Origin: an uncultured Parabacteroides sp.
GTDB lineage: Bacteria > Bacteroidota > Bacteroidia > Bacteroidales > Tannerellaceae
Direction of reading: 5' to 3'
Assembly: GCA_910577325.1 (NCBI GenBank)
Contig: CAJTMR010000015.1
Location: 1 to 64,000, forward strand
DNA length: 64,000 nt
Shown: in pieces, positions 15,198 to 24,139 of the stretch
How the letters are laid out: every line of letters starts with the position of its first letter
How positions within the stretch are numbered: the first letter of the stretch is position 1
The notes under the pieces: model-generated
Database searches by the model: none
Seen by the model: only the letters and a program-made list of their open reading frames with translations
What the model was told of the DNA's origin: nothing
Program-made: the position numbers and the translations under genes

Positions 15198-15237
15198 TTA
15201 TCTGTTACTTTTCTCTTGAAAGAAAAGTAACAGATAA
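15198..15237 (+). promoter_or_regulatory. 17-bp hairpin between argC and argD
   Basis: Perfect 17-bp inverted repeat (ttatctgttacttttct at 15198-15214, complement at 15221-15237) with a six-base loop. No T-run follows on the plus strand, so it is more likely an mRNA-stabilising or processing hairpin, or a weak attenuator, than a simple terminator. Confidence 0.55.
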
Positions 15238-15267
15238 TTCAATATTTATAAACAACACATTTATATT

Positions 15268-16395
15268 ATGAACCTATTCGACGTATATCCACTATTCAAC
15301 ATAGAGATTGTAAAAGGCAAGGGATGTCATGTATGGGATACTGAAGGAAACGAGTATCTCGACCTGTATGGCGGACATGCTGTGATCTCGGTCGGCCATA
15401 GCCATCCTGCTTATGTAAAGGCTATTACCGAACAGATTAACAAGCTGGGATTCTATTCGAACTCAGTTATCAACAGCCTCCAACAGAAGTTGTCAGACAA
15501 ACTGGGCAAGGCATCCGGCTACGAAGACTATTCACTCTTCCTTATCAACTCAGGAGCCGAAGCCAATGAAAATGCTTTGAAGTTAGCTTCTTTCCACAAT
15601 GGTAAGAAACGGGTGATCGCTTTCAAGCATGCTTTTCACGGACGAACATCTGCAGCCGTACGTGTAACAGACAATCCGAAAATCATCGCTCCGGTAAATG
15701 AGGATCTCGCAGTGACCTATCTTCCTTTGAACGATGCGGCGGCAGTAGAAACCGAATTACAAAAAGGAGACGTTTCCTCGGTTATCATCGAAGGCATTCA
15801 AGGTGTGGGTGGTATCCAGTTGCCGACCGACTCCTTTATGCAGGAACTGCGCGTTTTATGTACAAAATATGAAGCTTGCCTTATCCTTGACGAAATCCAG
15901 TCGGGCTACGGACGTAGCGGCAAATTCTTCGCTCACCAGTATGCCGGAATCAGGCCGGACCTGATTTCGGTGGCAAAAGGGATCGGCAACGGTTTCCCGA
16001 TGGGTGGATTGCTGATTAGCCCGATGTTCAAACCGGTATACGGGATGTTAGGCACGACTTTCGGAGGCAATCATTTAGCTTGTGTGGCAGCCATAGCCGT
16101 GCTGGAGATCATGGAAAATGAAAAGCTGATCGACAATGCACGGGAAGTAGGGACTTATCTGTTGGATAAGTTGCATCAGTTACCGGGAATCAAGGAAATT
16201 CGCGGGCGCGGCCTGATGATCGGTATCGAGTTTGAAGAATCTATCAAGGAAGTGCGCAGCAAGTTGCTGTTCGAAGAAAAAGTATTTACGGGAGTCGCCG
16301 GAACCAACACGGTCCGCCTGTTGCCGCCGCTTTGCCTGAGCATAGACGAGGCGAAGGAATTCATTGCACGATTCCGCAAGGTGCTGAAAGCATAA
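15268..16395 (+). CDS. argD: N-acylornithine aminotransferase (ArgD family)
   Basis: Pyridoxal-phosphate class III aminotransferase of 375 aa; uses glutamate to aminate the N-acylglutamate semialdehyde to N-acylornithine. Visible motifs are NSGAEANENALKLA (about residues 104-117), the cofactor-binding LILDEIQSGYGRSG, and SVAKGIGNGFPMGG with the Schiff-base lysine K237. It is the last gene of the arg cluster, 96 bases after argC across a hairpin. In this pathway the natural substrate is probably the succinylated form. No other arg gene follows directly; DPP IV begins 40 bases later and could be read through. Confidence 0.95.
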   Translation: MNLFDVYPLFNIEIVKGKGCHVWDTEGNEYLDLYGGHAVISVGHSHPAYVKAITEQINKLGFYSNSVINSLQQKLSDKLGKASGYEDYSLFLINSGAEANENALKLASFHNGKKRVIAFKHAFHGRTSAAVRVTDNPKIIAPVNEDLAVTYLPLNDAAAVETELQKGDVSSVIIEGIQGVGGIQLPTDSFMQELRVLCTKYEACLILDEIQSGYGRSGKFFAHQYAGIRPDLISVAKGIGNGFPMGGLLISPMFKPVYGMLGTTFGGNHLACVAAIAVLEIMENEKLIDNAREVGTYLLDKLHQLPGIKEIRGRGLMIGIEFEESIKEVRSKLLFEEKVFTGVAGTNTVRLLPPLCLSIDEAKEFIARFRKVLKA

Positions 16396-16435
16396 AAAAG
16401 AAAACAGTGTAGCTTAATTAATACCAATATAGTAC

Positions 16436-18745
16436 ATGAAACTAAACAAAATCATTCTTCCGGTGGCGTGCGTCCTGCTGGCCGGAAATGTAAGCATGGC
16501 ACAGGTAATCATGCCGTGGGAAAACCGAACGGAAACGGACGGCGATCCGTTTGCGAAAAGCGAAACAACCGCGGTAAAAGGTAAACTCCACCTCGAAGAT
16601 GTCATAGGCGGACGGCTCATACAGACAAAAGGGATCGGCGCTATGACATGGATGAAGGACGGTGAACGGTACAGCCGGATGGAACCGAACACCACGACCG
16701 GGGGCATGGACGTCGTCGCCTATCGAGCCAAGGATAACCGGCGGGAAGTGATCATCCCCTCCTCTATGTTTATCGACAAGGAGACCGGAACACCGATTGC
16801 TATCCGCAGCATCTCCTGGAGCGCCGACAACGGGAAGGTTTTGATCTACAACAATACAAAACGGGTATGGCGCTACGACACGCGGGGCGATTACTGGGTG
16901 CTGACGCTGAAAGACGGGACACTCCGCCAACTGGGGAAAGGGTTGCCCGAATCATCGATGATGTTCGCCAAATTCTCGCCTGACGGGACACGCGTTGCTT
17001 TTGTCTCGAATAATAATATATATGTAGAGGATATTGTCTCCGGAAAGATCACGCAGTTGACACACGACGGAAACCAGACGATTGTGAACGGGACATTCGA
17101 CTGGGTGTATGAAGAAGAGTTTGCCTGCCGCGACGGTTTCCGTTGGAGCCCGGACGGAAAATATATCGCCTACTGGCAGAGCGATACCAAGGGAACAGGC
17201 GTATTCGATATCATTAACAATGTAGATTCCATCTACCCGACCATCCTGCATTTCCCTTATCCGAAGGCAGGATGCACGAACTCGGCGGTCAAAGTAGGCT
17301 ATGTGTCTGCCTCAGGAGGCGCACCAGCCTGGATCGATATTCCCGGCGACCCGCGCGACAACTACATTCCCCGCATGGACTTTATCCCCGGAAGCAACGA
17401 ACTGTTTATCCAGCAGATGAACCGTCCGCAAAATACGAACAAGGTCTGGATTGCCCGTATCGGCAGCGCGAAGCCCGAAAACATCTTCACCGATACCGAT
17501 GCGGCCTGGTTAGATACGAACGATAACATCCAATGGCTGAAAGACAACACCTGGTTCACCTGGGAAAGCGAACGCGACGGTTGGCGCCACCTGTACCGCA
17601 TCAGCCGGGACGGGAAAAAGATCGAGCCTGTCACGAAAGGCGACTTCGACTATATCTCACCGGTCGGGACGGACTTGCAAAAGGGACTGGTTTATTTTAT
17701 CGCTTCTCCCGATAATTTCACACAACGGTATCTGTACAGCGCCGAACTCTTCGGCAAGGGCGAAGTGAAGCGCCTCAGTCCGGCGGGCCAGCCGGGACAG
17801 CACCGTTATAATATGTCGCCTACCGGGAAATGGGCAGTCCATACTTATAGTGATGCGGCAACTCCTTCGATTATCGACATGGTTTCTTTTCCCAAACACC
17901 AATCCGTACGGATGATAGAGGACAATGCAAAGGCACGCGAACAATATGCAGCACTGGGATTGAACCCGAAAGAGTTTGTCAAAGTGACCTCCGGCGATCT
18001 CGAACTGGATGCCTGGATGATCAAACCCGTCAATTTCGATCCGACAAAAAAATACCCCGTTATCATAGAGGTCTACGGCGAACCGGCAGGATCGACCGTA
18101 CAGGATGTATGGGGCGGCGGAGATCTTTGGAACCAGTACATGGCTAATCTCGGTTACATCGTCGTAAGCATCGAAAACCGGGGAGCCAATACACCGCGTG
18201 GCCGCGAATGGCGCAAATGTATCTATGGCGAGGTCGGCACATTCGCTTCCGAAGATCAGGCACGCGGTATCCAAGACATGGCCCGTCGTTATCCGTTCAT
18301 CGACGCGTCCCGTATCGGCATTACCGGATGGAGCGGCGGCGGAAGCCAGACGTTGAACTCGATGTTCCGCTATCCGGAAGTCTTTCATACAGGTATTGCC
18401 ATCGCTTTCGTTGCCGATCAGCGTACCTATGACACGATCTATCAGGAACGATACATGAACACACCGCAGAACAACCCCGAAGGTTATCGCAAAGGTTCAC
18501 CGATCACTTACGCCTCCGGCCTGAAAGGGAACCTGCTCCTGATCCACGGGACAGGCGACGACAATGTGCATTACCAGAACTGCGAAATGCTGGTCGACGA
18601 ACTGGTAAAACACGGCAAGATGTTCAGCCAGGTCAGCTACCCGATGCGCAGCCACGGCATTTACGAACGTCCGGGTACTACCCTGCACTTGCGTATGACA
18701 ATGGCCAAATACTGGCTCGAGCATCTCCCTGCCGGAGGTAAATGA
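16436..18745 (+). CDS. dipeptidyl peptidase IV-type serine peptidase (S9B)
   Basis: Exported prolyl peptidase of 769 aa, removing Xaa-Pro dipeptides from peptide N-termini. A signal peptide (MKLNKIILPVACVLLAGNVSMAQ) precedes the beta-propeller domain (about residues 40-490), which carries the DPP IV motif DWVYEEEF (two glutamates that hold the substrate amino group). The C-terminal alpha/beta hydrolase has Ser633 in GWSGGG, Asp708 in HGTGDDNVH and His740 in SHGIYE. The nucleophile motif has Gly where animal DPP IV has Tyr (GWSYGG). It starts 40 bases after argD and is followed by an MscS gene 30 bases on. Confidence 0.96.
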   Translation: MKLNKIILPVACVLLAGNVSMAQVIMPWENRTETDGDPFAKSETTAVKGKLHLEDVIGGRLIQTKGIGAMTWMKDGERYSRMEPNTTTGGMDVVAYRAKDNRREVIIPSSMFIDKETGTPIAIRSISWSADNGKVLIYNNTKRVWRYDTRGDYWVLTLKDGTLRQLGKGLPESSMMFAKFSPDGTRVAFVSNNNIYVEDIVSGKITQLTHDGNQTIVNGTFDWVYEEEFACRDGFRWSPDGKYIAYWQSDTKGTGVFDIINNVDSIYPTILHFPYPKAGCTNSAVKVGYVSASGGAPAWIDIPGDPRDNYIPRMDFIPGSNELFIQQMNRPQNTNKVWIARIGSAKPENIFTDTDAAWLDTNDNIQWLKDNTWFTWESERDGWRHLYRISRDGKKIEPVTKGDFDYISPVGTDLQKGLVYFIASPDNFTQRYLYSAELFGKGEVKRLSPAGQPGQHRYNMSPTGKWAVHTYSDAATPSIIDMVSFPKHQSVRMIEDNAKAREQYAALGLNPKEFVKVTSGDLELDAWMIKPVNFDPTKKYPVIIEVYGEPAGSTVQDVWGGGDLWNQYMANLGYIVVSIENRGANTPRGREWRKCIYGEVGTFASEDQARGIQDMARRYPFIDASRIGITGWSGGGSQTLNSMFRYPEVFHTGIAIAFVADQRTYDTIYQERYMNTPQNNPEGYRKGSPITYASGLKGNLLLIHGTGDDNVHYQNCEMLVDELVKHGKMFSQVSYPMRSHGIYERPGTTLHLRMTMAKYWLEHLPAGGK

Positions 18746-18775
18746 CAAAACAGGTATATCTAATAGAAATTCGAC

Positions 18776-20617
18776 ATGAAACAATTATCGGTTTATTTCC
18801 TGATCTTCATTGGGATATTTGCCATCATTTCCCAAGCCCAGGCTCAATTGATCGAGAAAGCAGAGCAACTGCTCCAAACTGCGAGTAACGAACCTCGGTC
18901 TGATTCTTTTCCAGCTACCATAGCCGACACACTGACCGTCGAAGCACGGCACAGACAGGATTCAGTACGCCTTCAGGAAATGGCGCTCCAGTTGCAGGAA
19001 ATGAAGTTGAACGAGATCGTCCTCCGCACGGAGCTCGACAATATCCGTAATCTAAAGACGACCGACTCGCTGAAAAGAGCCGAGCAACGACATCGCATAG
19101 ATTCATTGCGAGCTCTCACCCCGGGTATCCCCGTCCTGGTGGGTGGCGACACATTGTTCACGCTTTATGCCAAAAGAGGCGGACACTCAGCTCTCGACCG
19201 TGCGGATATGATCAACGACATCCTTTTGAAGATCGGCAAGGAGAGAAGCCTGCACCGGGATTCCGTCTATACGTTGGAAAGCGAATACTACATAGATATC
19301 ATGTACGGCAACAAGGTGATCGTCAGCATCACCGATCAGGATGCGCTTTGGCAAGGCACATCACGGCGGGAATTGGCCGAACAATATGTGCCTATCTTGG
19401 CTGCCAAGATCAAGGAGCTAAAAGAAGAGCACAGTTTGTTACAAGTGGCCAAGAGGGCGGCTTTATTCGTATTGGTGCTGGTTGTACAATATCTCCTGTT
19501 CCGATTGACAAACCTCTTATTCCGTAAGCTACGCCGGCAAATCATACGTTTCAAACAACAACGATTGAAACCGATCATCATCCGTGATTATGAATTTCTG
19601 AACACGCACCGCCAGGGACGGATACTGATTTTTTTCAGTAACCTCCTGCGGTACATCGTGTTGCTGATACAGTTGATGTTCAGTGTACCGATACTGTTCG
19701 CTATTTTCCCGCAGACGGAAAAACTGGCTCTGAAAATCTTCCTTTACATCATAGAACCGATCAAAATGGTGCTGAAGTCGATTGTGGAATATATACCGAA
19801 CCTGTTTATTATTTTGGTGATCTGGTACTGCATCAAATATATAATCAAAGGCATCCAGTATATCGCCAATGAGATCGAGAATGAGAAACTGAAGATCACC
19901 GGGTTCTATCCGGATTGGGCACAGCCGACATTCAACATCATCCGCTTTCTGCTCTATGCTTTCATGATCGCGATGATTTATCCCTATCTGCCCGGTTCCA
20001 ATTCCGGCGTGTTCCAAGGGATTTCGGTATTTGTCGGTCTAATCATCTCACTCGGCTCCAGTACGGTGATCGGGAACATCATTGCCGGACTCGTCATCAC
20101 TTACATGCGTCCCTTCAAACTCGGCGACCGCATAAAGTTGAACGACACGACCGGCAACGTGATCGAGAAGACTCCTTTCGTCACCCGCTTGCGTACTCCA
20201 AAAAACGAAGTAGTGACAATACCGAATGCTTTTATCATGTCTTCCCACACGGTCAACTACAGTGCTTCGGCACGCCAGTTCGGACTGATCATCCATACCA
20301 CCGTCACAATCGGTTATGATGTCCCCTGGCGACAAGTCCACCAACTGCTAATCAATGCAGCACGCAGCACCACCGGAGTTCTGGAACATCCGAAACCGTT
20401 TGTCCTGGAAACTGAACTACAAGACTATTATCCTTGTTATCAAATCAATGCTTACATCAAAGATGCCGACCAACTGGCGCAAATCACTTCCGATTTACAC
20501 CAAAATATCCAAGACATCTTTAACCAGGCAGGCGTAGAGATCATGTCTCCACACTATTTTGCCGGACGTGACGGAAGCACAACCACGATCCCGGAAGACT
20601 ATCTGAAAAGTAAATAA
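18776..20617 (+). CDS. MscS family mechanosensitive ion channel with long N-terminal extension
   Basis: A 613-aa inner-membrane channel protein. A signal-like N-terminus (to about residue 23) is followed by a coiled, charged periplasmic region (about residues 45-215), then hydrophobic helices from about 222 to 435. The MscS core is in the last helix and beyond: GLIISLGSSTVIGNIIAGLVITYMRPFKLGDRIKL, followed by the beta domain with VVTIPNAFIMSSHTVNYS. Such extended channels are common in Bacteroidetes and respond to membrane tension. It lies 30 bases behind the DPP IV gene, likely in one transcript, and ends at a terminator (20643-20682). Confidence 0.93.
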   Translation: MKQLSVYFLIFIGIFAIISQAQAQLIEKAEQLLQTASNEPRSDSFPATIADTLTVEARHRQDSVRLQEMALQLQEMKLNEIVLRTELDNIRNLKTTDSLKRAEQRHRIDSLRALTPGIPVLVGGDTLFTLYAKRGGHSALDRADMINDILLKIGKERSLHRDSVYTLESEYYIDIMYGNKVIVSITDQDALWQGTSRRELAEQYVPILAAKIKELKEEHSLLQVAKRAALFVLVLVVQYLLFRLTNLLFRKLRRQIIRFKQQRLKPIIIRDYEFLNTHRQGRILIFFSNLLRYIVLLIQLMFSVPILFAIFPQTEKLALKIFLYIIEPIKMVLKSIVEYIPNLFIILVIWYCIKYIIKGIQYIANEIENEKLKITGFYPDWAQPTFNIIRFLLYAFMIAMIYPYLPGSNSGVFQGISVFVGLIISLGSSTVIGNIIAGLVITYMRPFKLGDRIKLNDTTGNVIEKTPFVTRLRTPKNEVVTIPNAFIMSSHTVNYSASARQFGLIIHTTVTIGYDVPWRQVHQLLINAARSTTGVLEHPKPFVLETELQDYYPCYQINAYIKDADQLAQITSDLHQNIQDIFNQAGVEIMSPHYFAGRDGSTTTIPEDYLKSK

Positions 20618-20642
20618 AAGTTCTTTTTATCTGAAATAGTTA

Positions 20643-20682
20643 AAAAGCCCCTCTGCAAAAACAAAATGCAGGGGGGCTTTTG
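20643..20682 (+). terminator. intrinsic terminator after the MscS gene
   Basis: GC-rich stem aaagccccyctgca paired with tgcaggggggcttt around an A-rich loop and followed by TTTTGTT. Confidence 0.85.
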
Positions 20683-20726
20683 TTATATCTCCAAAAGTCA
20701 CTAAAATTCTAAATAAAAAGTACAAA

Positions 20727-21296
20727 ATGAAAAAGTATTTTATCGTAGTAACAGCACTGGCATTCTTGGCAGCATGCAACGGGAAAGTTGCAAAAGACAC
20801 TCCCGTATTAGTTGAAGATAATAATATCACCGTGGCCGAAGTTACTCCAGCAACCCCTTCCAAGCCAAAGCTGCCGGTAGTAAAGGCTAAACAGGTAAAG
20901 CCGGTCAATATGCGCGACTCTTTGAAAATAGACTCGAAAAAAGGTGCGGTCATACAGAAAAAATATAAAGGGACTGTTCCTGCCGCCGACGGTCCAGGTA
21001 TCGTTTATGAACTGACTTTGTACTATCAGCAAGATAGCAACGACGGTGTCTACGAACTGGACGCCACTTACCTGGAAGCTGAAAACGGCAAAGACCAGAC
21101 ATTTACTTCCATCGGCAAACGTCAGGTGAAAAAAGGAACTCCTGCCAATGTAAACGCAGTCGTATATGAACTGATTCCTAATGACGGCGGCATGGTATTT
21201 CATTTCCAAGCAGAAGGCGATAGCCTGACCATGTTAAATCAGGAATTACAAAAAGCGACCTCCGACCTTAATTATACGCTAAAACTCGTACAATAA
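20727..21296 (+). CDS. NlpE-like lipoprotein without the CxxC motif
   Basis: A 189-aa lipoprotein: signal MKKYFIVVTALAFLAAC with the lipobox cysteine at 17, a Pro/Lys/Val-rich linker (about residues 20-75), then a domain resembling the N-terminal part of NlpE, with YKGTVPAADGPGIVYELTLYY. NlpE proteins have CADC at this point and use the cysteines for metal or redox sensing; here they are replaced by AADG, so copper binding by that motif is not possible. It probably keeps a structural or surface-sensing role, which is inference. It stands between two terminators and is likely its own transcript. Confidence 0.78.
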   Translation: MKKYFIVVTALAFLAACNGKVAKDTPVLVEDNNITVAEVTPATPSKPKLPVVKAKQVKPVNMRDSLKIDSKKGAVIQKKYKGTVPAADGPGIVYELTLYYQQDSNDGVYELDATYLEAENGKDQTFTSIGKRQVKKGTPANVNAVVYELIPNDGGMVFHFQAEGDSLTMLNQELQKATSDLNYTLKLVQ

Positions 21297-21331
21297 TTAA
21301 TTACATCTTCACAGCACATCTTTGTATAAAT

Positions 21332-21373
21332 AAAAAGAGGCACTCCAATTTTTCTTTCGGAGGCCTCTTTTTT
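21332..21373. terminator. bidirectional terminator between convergent genes
   Basis: Stem agaggc-a-ctcc with ggag-gcctct, preceded by an A-run and followed by a T-run. It can end both the NlpE-like gene (plus) and the C1 peptidase gene (minus). Confidence 0.85.
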
Positions 21374-21411
21374 CATTTAATAATTTCTAATCGTTTGATT
21401 CTTATTACAAA

Positions 21412-22629
21412 TTATTTGATTCCCAACTTCGCTTTGATTGCTTTGGGAAGCGCGTCTTTGTGAACAACTATGTTCATGGTTTTATAACGGACAAACGCTT
21501 TGGATGCATACCAAATACCTTCATACTTATTGGAAGTTCCCCAAGAGTTCTTCACCATATAGTATTCGTTGCCTTCCTGATCTTTAGCGATACCATAGAT
21601 CTGCATACCGTGATCATCGGTCGTTTCATAGTTGTCGTAAGCCAACTGACGTTCTTCCTGTGTACACCATTTCTGCGGTTGAGGCTTTGTATTCAGTTTC
21701 TTTTCTTCCGGTTTCAATTTCAACCAATGAGCCATATCGGACCCACTCAGTTCCTGTACCTTTTCATTATCAGGCATCACAGCCACACCATCACGGGTAA
21801 AGCCGGATTCGCTCACGTCGGATCCCCAAGCAATCGTATAACCTGTATTGATTGCATTGTCAAATACTTCCATCAATTCGTCGATAGGCAAGTTATAAGA
21901 CAATCCGTGACGCCAGTTATCCTGAACCTCAATCGGGAATTGGGTATAGAACGGACGATGCGTATAAGAAGTCAGAGAGACATAGTCGGAAGATTTCAAG
22001 CCGGTAGACTTATAGAAAGACTGCGGCGTATATTCTTTGCCTTTATAAGTAAACTTCTCCGGTGCTTTACCCAAATAAATTTCATGGACAGCAGCCACCG
22101 CTTTTTTCCACAGCAAGTTCTTATTCTCATCTGATTGCAGTTTTCGCAGTTGCCCCTTGGCCACAGCAGCCACCATGGCATCTGCAAGAGCGGAAAGTTC
22201 GGTATGGTTGCTCAACGTATCACCATACATCACGCCCGGCCGCATTTCTTCTTCCGGAACCAGCCCGAAAGCTTCCATTCCATAAATCACGTCATAAAAA
22301 GAACCGCCTTGTGAAAAGGATACATCTCCATGAGTACGCACCGCAGCATCTGCACGATCCAGATACGTATTGTAGACCGTAAACATTTCGGATAAATCAT
22401 ATTCACCCTTTCCCATACGAAGCAATTCCGATTCGAGGAATGCCATTGTAGAATAACACCAACAAGTTCCGGCACGATTCTGGTTCTTAATCGAAGTGAT
22501 CGGATTTTCCTTTACAGTCGTAAAGACGAACCCCTCTTGATTTTCTTTCTTCTCTGATTCTTGTGCATGGATTGTTGCAGACATCGTCATGGCGAACAGC
22601 GCACCAACCGTAATAATTGTCTTTTTCAT
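21412..22629 (-). CDS. exported C1 family cysteine peptidase (bleomycin hydrolase/PepC-like)
   Basis: Papain-like peptidase of 405 aa with a signal peptide (MKKTIITVGALFAMTMSATIHAQ). The active-site cysteine is C56 in NRAGTCWCYS. The histidine lies in TDDHGMQIYGIA and the asparagine in MVKNSWGT near the C-terminus, the order of the C1B aminopeptidase group. Its signal peptide places it in the periplasm or outside, unlike cytosolic PepC. With DPP IV upstream it supports a peptide-feeding lifestyle. A -7 promoter at 22670-22677 gives a leader of about 35 bases. It is convergent with the NlpE-like gene across a shared terminator. Confidence 0.93.
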   Translation of the reverse strand: MKKTIITVGALFAMTMSATIHAQESEKKENQEGFVFTTVKENPITSIKNQNRAGTCWCYSTMAFLESELLRMGKGEYDLSEMFTVYNTYLDRADAAVRTHGDVSFSQGGSFYDVIYGMEAFGLVPEEEMRPGVMYGDTLSNHTELSALADAMVAAVAKGQLRKLQSDENKNLLWKKAVAAVHEIYLGKAPEKFTYKGKEYTPQSFYKSTGLKSSDYVSLTSYTHRPFYTQFPIEVQDNWRHGLSYNLPIDELMEVFDNAINTGYTIAWGSDVSESGFTRDGVAVMPDNEKVQELSGSDMAHWLKLKPEEKKLNTKPQPQKWCTQEERQLAYDNYETTDDHGMQIYGIAKDQEGNEYYMVKNSWGTSNKYEGIWYASKAFVRYKTMNIVVHKDALPKAIKAKLGIK

Positions 22630-22669
22630 GTAAATCTATTTATTATATTATTAGATTAATATTGAGAGA

Positions 22670-22677
22670 CAAAGATA
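22670..22677 (-). promoter_or_regulatory. -7 promoter element of the C1 peptidase gene
   Basis: Minus strand TAtcTTTG, full match to the Bacteroidales element. Confidence 0.55.
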
Positions 22678-22816
22678 CGATTAAATTGACAATGGGCAAT
22701 AGACAATGAACAATTTAAACAGTATCTTTGTTTAATGGTAATAACCGAAACATAAAAAATCACTTTTGAATTAAAGAAAAGCAACAAAGAAATCAGCATT
22801 TACGGTTCAAATTTGC

Positions 22817-23995
22817 TCAGAAAGCACGGATCGCTTTCCGACGATCCAATTCCGCTTTCAGCATACGAAGCTCACGGCTGGTTTGCCCGGCAACCGAAGT
22901 GTTTTCTTCCGCACGACGGATCAGGTACGGCAATACATCTCGTACTTTTGCATACGGCACATATTTGGTCACATTATAACCTTCATGAGCCAGATTGAAA
23001 GAGATATTGTCACTCATCCCCAACAATTGAGCGAAAAAGATACGCGGATCATCGCGCTTCAAACCTTTTTCATCTATCAGCTTGGCCAATTTATAATTGC
23101 TCTCTTCATTATGCGTTCCCATAAACATTTCGAAATGGTCGATATGATCCATTGTAAAACGGACTGCTTCGTCAAAGTTCTCGTCCGTCGCCTGTTTATC
23201 CTTACAAATCGGATCTGGATATCCCAAAGCGGCCGCCCTCGCACGTTCGGCCTCCATATAGGCGCCACGTACGAATTTCACGCCGGCAACATATCCTTTC
23301 TCTTTCGCGTCGTCCAAAATACGGCGCAAGTAGGGCATACGGTCATGCCGGTACATTTGCAAGGTTGCAAATACAATCGCCCGTTTCTTATTATATCTGC
23401 GCATAGCCTCATCGGTCAAAGTATCGAGGGCATCCTGAAAACAATAATCCTCCGCATCCACAATCAGGCGCACATTGTTGTCGTAGGCACGCTGGCAAAA
23501 AGCCATAAAGCGCTCCTTAAATTCACGGAAAGCTTTTACTTCCTCAATGGTCAGTTCTTCTTGCTTTTCGGACGCCTTGGCAAGAAGTTCATCCGTTATG
23601 ATAGTGGAAGGTTTGAATACGGCATAAGCCAGGTTGTCATTTCCCTTTGCAAAATCGATCGAACGTATGGTTTCCTCAAAAGTAGCCCGTATTCCTTCGG
23701 GGGTTTGCTTGCCTTCGGCAGAAAAGTCCAAGGTGGATCGTACATTGAACTTTCGCAGATGGTCGATCGCTTTCGAACAATCCTGCAAAGTTTCACCTCC
23801 GACAAATTGTTTGTATAAGGTCGGCTTGACCGCCCATCCCAACGGGAAACGGATATTCAAAGCAATATCAGTTGCCACACTGGCACATTTTACCAGCCAC
23901 GGATATTTGATTGTGTTGAACAGCAAATAAGCATTTTTCAACTCAGACTGCGATTTAGCAGAGAAAGCAATTTCAGTGTTATTAAAATCTAACAT
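22817..23995 (-). CDS. proline dehydrogenase
   Basis: FAD-dependent enzyme oxidising proline to 1-pyrroline-5-carboxylate, passing electrons to quinone. The 392-aa protein is the stand-alone form, not the PutA fusion. The beta/alpha barrel shows TLDFSAEGKQ near residue 93, LIVDAEDYCFQDALDTL near 185, VKFVRGAYMEAER near 247 and the C-terminal RRAEENTSVAGQTSREL, the usual substrate-binding double arginine region. It is the second gene after P5C dehydrogenase on the minus strand, 144 bases away across a 10-bp inverted repeat, so together they turn proline into glutamate. Confidence 0.95.
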   Translation of the reverse strand: MLDFNNTEIAFSAKSQSELKNAYLLFNTIKYPWLVKCASVATDIALNIRFPLGWAVKPTLYKQFVGGETLQDCSKAIDHLRKFNVRSTLDFSAEGKQTPEGIRATFEETIRSIDFAKGNDNLAYAVFKPSTIITDELLAKASEKQEELTIEEVKAFREFKERFMAFCQRAYDNNVRLIVDAEDYCFQDALDTLTDEAMRRYNKKRAIVFATLQMYRHDRMPYLRRILDDAKEKGYVAGVKFVRGAYMEAERARAAALGYPDPICKDKQATDENFDEAVRFTMDHIDHFEMFMGTHNEESNYKLAKLIDEKGLKRDDPRIFFAQLLGMSDNISFNLAHEGYNVTKYVPYAKVRDVLPYLIRRAEENTSVAGQTSRELRMLKAELDRRKAIRAF

Positions 23996-24055
23996 GGTAT
24001 TTGATATTAGTTGACAGTTAACGTATAAATAATGAGCAGGAATGCCGTTTTACAA

Positions 24056-24111
24056 AATGTGCCAACCTCCAATTTACAAGAAACACTCCTTCATTGGCAT
24101 ATTGGCACATT
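24056..24111 (-). repeat. inverted repeat between the two proline-degradation genes
   Basis: aatgtgccaa at 24056-24065 pairs with ttggcacatt at 24102-24111 (10 bp). A further 'attggca' lies inside the loop (24093-24098). It could set differential expression of the two genes; no T-run marks it as a terminator. Confidence 0.45.
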
Positions 24112-24139
24112 CTAATTTATCGGCTCATCATCAAATCAA

